Shown here piece by piece: positions 58,756 through 64,000 of a stretch of DNA of 64,000 nt. A program made the position numbers and the translations under genes. Numbering within the stretch: the first letter of the stretch is position 1; each line of letters opens with the position of its first letter. Location of the stretch: the NCBI GenBank assembly GCA_051453625.1, contig JBOZIK010000001.1, positions 121,237,140 through 121,301,139 on the forward strand. Direction: 5' to 3'. The notes under the pieces are model-generated. The model was not told the origin of the DNA and searched no databases. It worked only from the letters and a program-made list of their open reading frames with translations. This DNA is from Welwitschia mirabilis (taxonomy: Eukaryota; Gnetophyta; Gnetopsida; Welwitschiales).

Positions 58756-59689
58756 AATGAAGCACTAGATTTTAAGGGTAACATAGTTTTTATTCCTTAC
58801 AATTTTTAGTTTAGTTTTTAAGTTTTCCAATGATTGGTACTAGTCCCTCTTTAGTGATACCTGAATTGGTCCTTTATATTTTCAGTGTGTCTTTTTTTTT
58901 TCCTTTTCTCTCTAATGGAGGGTACTGGTATATTTCCAATGAGACTTGATCTAGTTCTTTTCTAATTTTTATTTAGCTTTCAATCTAATCTAAAAATCAT
59001 TTACATATCAGATATTTTGTATTATAATTCTAATAGATTTTCTATATATTGTAATCTAAAAAAGGAGTGAAAAATAAAATGATAAAATTAAAATAGAAAT
59101 CACATTTTCTTGTGTTTTCTACAAGTTTTATTTTAGTAGTAAGTTTTAGTTTTGTATGTAGTTTTTTCTATTAGTTTCCTAAAGTTTCTATTTTATTAGG
59201 TTTTTTTTTATGATAATCATTTCATACTTATTCAGCTTTTTATTTTCATGCCATCTATCTTTTATGCCTCATAGTGTTAATTAATTTGCATATTCAAGAA
59301 CATATTACCTTTCTTTTTTGAGCCATTTTTCTTAAAAAATATATATATACCAGCATCACTGTGTAACTAGCATCCCTGACATTTTTACAATCTTTTCATT
59401 CAAATTTTTTATACAACCTCTCTTGGATCTCCTAAACCTTTTTTGGTATGAGGACCCTTTTAAGAACTTCAAAAATAATGAAACATAACCTAATAGTAAA
59501 TCTTATTGATTATTTTCTAAAACTTGACATTGGTTAGATACGTGATCCACTTAGTAAAGTTTAAAAAATATTGTTTGAATTCTAATCTTTTCATAGAAAC
59601 TCTGCAAATCCCTATAAATTACCTAATTACATTTAACTTAAAAATCCTATAGGATATTACATTTGACTCAAGGAAACTTTAGAGGATTA
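58756..59689 (+). other. Leader region of the Athila-like element
   Basis: AT-rich, no coding motif. Lies between the PBS and the gag-like module, as an untranslated leader would, or where gag-pol was deleted. Confidence 0.45.
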
Positions 59690-60597
59690 CCTTTAATGTG
59701 AATACAATAACCTATACCATTTTAAAACTTAAGACCCTTCCAAAATTGACTGAATCTATGAGATTATCATCAAATCCTAGAATCTCATCTGCACATAAAT
59801 CAACATCTTTATGATTCCACATTTGAAAAGCCTTATTTTCTATATGAGGATTTTGATTCTAAGTCTTTCACTATCCTTATGATCCTTATTCATCTTAACA
59901 AATCCCATCATCTGGTAATTCCATCATTCTCTTATTCTTATCCATTCGATCAACAATAAACTTTTTCATCTATTGCATTGAAGGAATCATTAAGGAAATG
60001 CATGGAAATCCAAATTCAAATTATCGATGATCATGAACAAACTATTAAGAAACATTCCTCCTCCTTGAGCAAACTTGAAAAATTACCTAATAACATACTT
60101 TCTTCCTTAATAAAATTGAGTAAATTCTTTAACAAATTAAAAGTACACTTAACCAATAAGAAGAGGAAAAACCTCCTACATCCTTTAAAACTAGTCTTAA
60201 AAATCATAAAAGGATTGATAATGATCAAGATGATAAAATCAGAACTATATCTTTTAGGAGTGAAGAAGAAATCAATGAGGAAACCTATGAGGACCTTAGG
60301 TCTAAAAATGAACTAGAGAGTGAAAAATCATTTGCAAAAAGGCTATACTTTGGTGGAGAATTAAACTATATTAGATGATGAGCAATCATTAGAAGATAAC
60401 CATTTAAGGAAGGATATACCTTTGAGAGTTATACAAGAGAGGATGAGTCAATAAGTGATATTAATTATGAGGAAAACATTAGATAAGGATCTTGTTTTGA
60501 ATTACAACCATTATCGCTTATGCAACCACATGACGAAGAACCCCCTAGTAATCTTAACAAGAGGAGAACATTAGCAAGGAGCTCATATATGATCCAT
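59690..60597 (+). pseudogene. Gag-like or accessory module of the Athila-like element
   Basis: Homologous to 1130-2030. A Tyr/Pro-rich part (59760-59960) precedes ALKESLRKCMEIQIQIIDDH and EQTIKKHSSSLSKLEKLPNN (59975-60110), a heptad-like coiled coil resembling the C-terminal part of gypsy gag. Then come EEEINEETYEDLRSKNELES and an acidic tail. It is open for 112 codons at 59978-60316, then shifts frame. It is cut at 60598 by the chromovirus LTR. Product uncertain: gag C-terminus or accessory ORF. Confidence 0.5.
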
Positions 60598-61066
60598 TGT
60601 CACATCCATATTTTTTAAGTCCAAAGATTTAGCTTAAAATTTTAAATAAAATAATTTTATTATTACAGAGTCCTTATGCTAGTTTAATTATTATATGTAT
60701 TTACTACCTGATTTTCATTAGTGTAATTTTATCGTGAAAATTTTATCCAATAATACCTCACATTCTGTAGTAGTCATAATATTGCCCTTGTTAAAAATTC
60801 TTATGATTTAGTTATGATTCTTGTGGTTAAATTTTTGTAACTATTGCACTTATATCTAAAAAATAATTTAAATATGATTTTTGGAAATTTCTCATTATTG
60901 TAATAATTACATGATGGGTATTGCTATTTATTGTTATGACAAGAAATGAAATAAGGGTGATTACCGAATCTTTGCCAACTTTTTCCACCTTAACCATCCC
61001 TCTTTATGATGGTTTGTCTTCATATTCTCATAACCCTTTACGTTCCACCAAACCTCAGTTATAAAT

Positions 61067-61080
61067 AGAACCCTTCTCCT
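61067..61080 (+). promoter_or_regulatory. TATA box of the chromovirus-like LTR
   Basis: AGTTATAAATAGAA about 470 bp into the LTR, followed by a pyrimidine-rich likely start region. Confidence 0.6.
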
Positions 61081-61224
61081 TCTTTTTCCTTACTTTTATT
61101 TTTTGAGAAACTTTCACTTCTGAACCTTGAAGCTTGGATAAGCCTTTAAACCTTTGAGCCTTGAAATCTTTGAAAGTTCTTGATTTTAGTTTCAGGTATG
61201 GTTTTATGGATTAAATCTATTTTC

Positions 61225-61440
61225 TTGTATGGTTCTTATGTTCTTTCATTTTAATCTTATATCACTTATGGTTCTTTGATTCCTTTCTTGTATGATTTTT
61301 TATTCTTTGAATCCTTACTTGTATGGCTTATTGTTCTTTAATTCCTTTCTTGTATGGTTTGCAATTCTTCAATTATTTCCTTGTATGGTTATGATCTTTT
61401 ATTTTTTTTATTGTATGGTTCTTATCTTTCATTTCTTACA
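61225..61440 (+). repeat. 31-bp tandem array, about seven units
   Basis: TTGTATGGTT or a close variant recurs near 61225, 61288, 61319, 61350, 61381 and 61411, a spacing of 30-31. Units read roughly TTGTATGGTTTTT followed by ATTCTTTGATTCCTTTC. The 78-codon Phe/Leu-rich frame from 61292 is a by-product. Confidence 0.85.
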
Positions 61441-62381
61441 TGTTTTGTTTAATTCTTGCATCTTTCACATATTTCATGAATTTTTCTTGCTTGTTCTTGT
61501 AAGTCTCTTTATGCATGTATTAACTTAGCTGCGAATATTATTCTATGCTTAAAACTTACAAAGTAACCAAATTATATGTTCTCAGGGGCTGGGACACCTG
61601 AGGGGCTTCCATTGGCCATGGGAGTAAGATGTCAAAAGGATTAGGGTAATTTTTGTAACCTATCTAATTGTGCATGACATGATGTCTTTACAGCTTTAGA
61701 GGATTTATTCCCTCTGAAGGGTTCCTATTAGTAATAGTAATGAACCTCTAAATAAATGGGTATTTTTGATACCCTTCTGATAGATCATTCTATAATTGTG
61801 TATTCTTGGATTATTGAGATTTGAAAATGTGTATCCAAATTATTGTATCTAGTATGAGGTATTAGTCATTCGATTTTATTAAGGATCCCTTTTTAAGCTT
61901 GGAAAAACCCTTACCTAAGACCTTATCATGGACCATATTAAGAACTGTGAAGGTTATAGCTCTCACACCATGTTGTTTGTGTTTAACAAGTGGTTGAATG
62001 GAGCATAGAAAAGGCTGATCTGTCTTACCAAGGAGGGCATTTGAAATGTTGATTTTTCCAGCTCATGCATGAGAAATTGTAAAAATAGAGTGATTTGTTC
62101 ATTCTTCTAACTTATAATCTATTATATGTTATGGTTAACTTTTGAGATATGATGTCAATATGATACTTGTACTATTTTGAATTTAAAGAAGGGATTATTT
62201 TCTCTTGTATTTAAACATTATGTGAGTTATTTATCTTCTTTGCCTTTAAAGATACTTAAAGATGTATTTTATTTGCGTGCATATAAGCTCATTTTAGAAC
62301 AGTTAGCTCAAATATTTAATAAAAGCATTTGTGAAAGTTTAAACTTATAATTATGGGTCAAAAATTCTAGGAAATTTCATT

Positions 62382-62396
62382 TGGTATTAAAGTTAG
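62382..62396 (+). other. Primer-binding site, initiator tRNA-Met type
   Basis: TGGTATTAAAGTTAG, two bases after the LTR end, fits TGGTATCAGAGC with transitions. Confidence 0.75.
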
Positions 62397-62720
62397 TATT
62401 ATAATTTAGTTGGGTATAATTATTGTTAAGCTATTATACATTTTAACATCAATGCCTAAAGTTACCATGTGCTTATTAAATTTATGGATGTTACACTCTT
62501 ACATGAAAAAATAGAAATTGATTACATTATCGAAAAAAAAAACTTTTTTATTCATCAAGAAAAAGTGACATCATCCATGCTCTATTGGCAATTTGAAAGT
62601 AAGGAAGAATAACATTACGAGGAATTAGAGTTATAGGCGGCAAGAACTACATGAGTCCCATAAAGAACCAACTGTCATAGGTTTTTATATTTTTGTATTT
62701 ATTGGTGGTAAAGTGAGAAG
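62397..62720. other. Stretch after the chromovirus LTR, no gag recognised
   Basis: Gag would be expected here but could not be read. From about 62630 the base composition shifts and CpG becomes frequent. Confidence 0.45.
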
Positions 62721-63173
62721 GTGCATTGTGTACATGATAGGGGCATTTTTATTGTGGGTGAGTATGAATGGCACTCACGCAATTGCTAGTGGACATCAGT
62801 GAACTTGTTCAATGAGTCGTAGTCCAGTAGCAAGCTACATACCACCACTTTAGTGAGGTTAGCATTAAAGTTTAGAAGTCACAGCGCAGGAGTACTAGAG
62901 AATTGCTATGATTGTGGTATTATTCCAATCGATACATGTTCATATTACAAAAGCTCATGTAGTAAGGTAATACAAATCACAGGATTCATCAGTGTGAATA
63001 AGGATATCTGTTATCAATTTGGGACCGAGCGCAAGCGTGCCAGTTTTAAGGGGCTTCGTATTAAGTGCATCTACAACAACTATTTTTATTTTATGGTCTG
63101 CGATTTACAAGAACATGTTAACATTCATGACAGCATTGATTATTCACAGAGCAGGATGAGATATCGAGTCTAA
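62721..63173 (+). pseudogene. Unrecognised reading frame, 106 codons open at the end
   Basis: One frame runs from 62721 (VHCVHDRGIFIVGEYEWHSR) through two TAG stops (near 62790 and 62820) into an open part from 62853 to 63173, ending in TAA. It includes ENCYDCGIIPIDTCSYYKSS, ICYQFGTERKRASFKGLRIK and FMVCDLQEHVNIHDS. Codons use G, C and CpG much more than the rest of the window. There are seven cysteines in the open part. No domain I know fits; it is not a retrotransposon protein. It may be a captured or retrocopied gene fragment, or an exon remnant. No intron signals could be judged. Confidence 0.35.
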
Positions 63174-63489
63174 TTAATCTTTTCTAGTAATTATTTATTG
63201 CAGTCTAGTCTTCTTTCGCTTTTGAATGCCAACTGTTTAGAGAGGTTTAGAGGACAATAATGGTAGTAAAAAGTGGAGACAAGTTAGGGTAATTAAGTTT
63301 TATTATGAATGTGCTGAGAGTTACCAAATACAATGTAGCAGTCTGGAGGAGTTACTGGGAGAAAACTCATGTTTATCCTACTAGGGCATATGAGTTTATA
63401 GATGCATGATAAGTTTGAAAAGAGGAAGAAACCATGTAGAATTTTTGGTGGTTTTGGATATCAGTTTGAAACCATTAGACCCACAATAA

Positions 63490-63728
63490 AACATCAAAAC
63501 ATTGATGTCTAATGTCATTCTAATGTCTTTAAAATCTGGCACAGGAATTATTTCTATTGCCATGTAATTCAATTACACTAAAGAAATGCACATTGTATTA
63601 AAGCTCTTTGTGGAAGATGTCTGATGGGTATGATCATAGACACAGAGCATACTCGACAGAAAACGGTCATCATGATGAATGTCATTTATGCTCTCATGGG
63701 GTAAGGCAAAGCTCTCTATAATTTTTAA
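63490..63728 (+). pseudogene. Histone H4 pseudogene fragment (C-terminal half)
   Basis: 63595-63621 reads VLKLFVEDV (H4: VLKIFLENV). After a stretch one base short of the eight codons expected for IRDAVTYT, 63645-63725 reads EHTRQKTVIMMNVIYALMG, stop, GKALYNF (H4: [27 protein letters not shown]). About 15 of 27 residues agree. Weaker matches upstream (63520-63594) follow the RLARRGG...IYEETRG order. The Gln of the KRQG segment has become TAA. H4 packs DNA in nucleosomes and is nearly invariant, so this copy is clearly non-functional. The N-terminal half is not convincingly present. It has no visible poly-A tail, so retrocopy and DNA capture both remain open. Confidence 0.82.
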
Positions 63729-64000
63729 AGAAGATACGCTCTTTCCTACAACATTTCAAGTTGTTACTTATTTGTATTATAATTGGATTTCTTTTCTTTG
63801 CTCGCTGCTTCTTTCTGAGCTATCAGCATGAAAAATTGTTGGCACCGATTATTCACGAGATTTTATCTCCCATAAACGGTGGATTAATTCTAATGTTTCT
63901 TGATGATAAATGACTTTTGTGGTTTGACAGTGATTTAAATGGGTTTAAGCTAACCTAATGACTTAACCTAGTGTGTCTAAGGTTGACTAAATTTGACTAT
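63729..64000. other. CpG-containing flank, no gene recognised
   Basis: Retains several CpGs (for example GATACGCTC, CACCGATTATTCACGAG, AAACGGTGG), unlike the bulk of the window. No coding or RNA feature seen to the window end. Confidence 0.45.

Larger units (their letters stand above)
60598..62379 (+). repeat. Chromovirus-like LTR, copy 2, with PBS after it
   Basis: Starts TGTCACATCC, a common start for plant gypsy LTRs, and ends GGAAATTTCA before an iMet-type PBS. TATA box AGTTATAAATAGAA near 61067. A 31-bp tandem array (61225-61440) lies in the leader. Same family as 7702-10219. It interrupts the gag-like module, so this insertion is younger than the Athila-like element. The rest of the element would continue rightward but is not recognisable, so it may be deleted or a partial copy. 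Confidence 0.75.

Noticed and set aside
61292-61528. 78-codon Phe/Leu-rich frame
   Set aside because: It lies in the 31-bp array of the chromovirus LTR and has no independent coding signal.
1-64000. An intact host gene, tRNA cluster or prokaryote-type defence or biosynthetic system
   Set aside because: No uninterrupted gene, plausible intron-exon structure or tRNA-like fold was seen on either strand. Every strong protein match is to LTR retrotransposon domains except the histone H4 fragment.

Overview
The window looks like heterochromatic, gene-poor nuclear DNA of a flowering plant with a large genome, taken from a draft assembly. It is very AT-rich, broken by ten runs of N, and almost every recognisable coding trace belongs to plant LTR retrotransposons (Ty1/copia, Athila-type Ty3/gypsy and chromovirus-type Ty3/gypsy). 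Primer-binding sites, polypurine tracts, TG...CA termini and one exact 5-bp target-site duplication support this. No intact host gene, tRNA, rRNA or CRISPR array was seen. Species cannot be named from the sequence.

Layout. 1-5165: end of an Athila-like gypsy element (integrase remnant, an accessory or gag-like module, one LTR). 7030-10219: 3' end of a chromovirus-like gypsy element (integrase tail, polypurine tract, 2.5-kb LTR containing a tandem array). 10300-11860: opposite-strand gypsy pol (RT, RNase H, start of integrase). 13610-16330: a satellite array that changes from about 71-bp to about 51-bp units. 16331-21560: unassigned. 22825-38260: a nested structure. A minus-strand, apparently non-autonomous Athila-type element (LTRs 22825-33092 and 37019-38260) has its left LTR split by a 9.4-kb plus-strand copia element (23312-32723, duplication ACTTA). 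42601-45885: a small copia element with gag but no pol. 52403-56447: a compact copia element with decayed pol and most of gag deleted. 57357-60597: 5' part of another Athila-like element, cut at 60598 by a chromovirus LTR (60598-62379) with its PBS. 62640-64000: a patch much richer in CpG, holding an unrecognised reading frame and a broken histone H4 copy.

The most unusual object is the copia element at 23312-32723. After gag, protease and the pre-integrase region it has no integrase core, reverse transcriptase or RNase H. In their place is a block with a TATA box and GTCGAC-type motifs, followed by an accessory ORF with an acidic tail. This block occurs twice in diverged tandem copies. All coding regions in the window carry stops, frameshifts or lost catalytic residues. 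Many changes look like C-to-T or G-to-A, as expected after long cytosine methylation, so these elements are relics and any activity would have to come from elsewhere.
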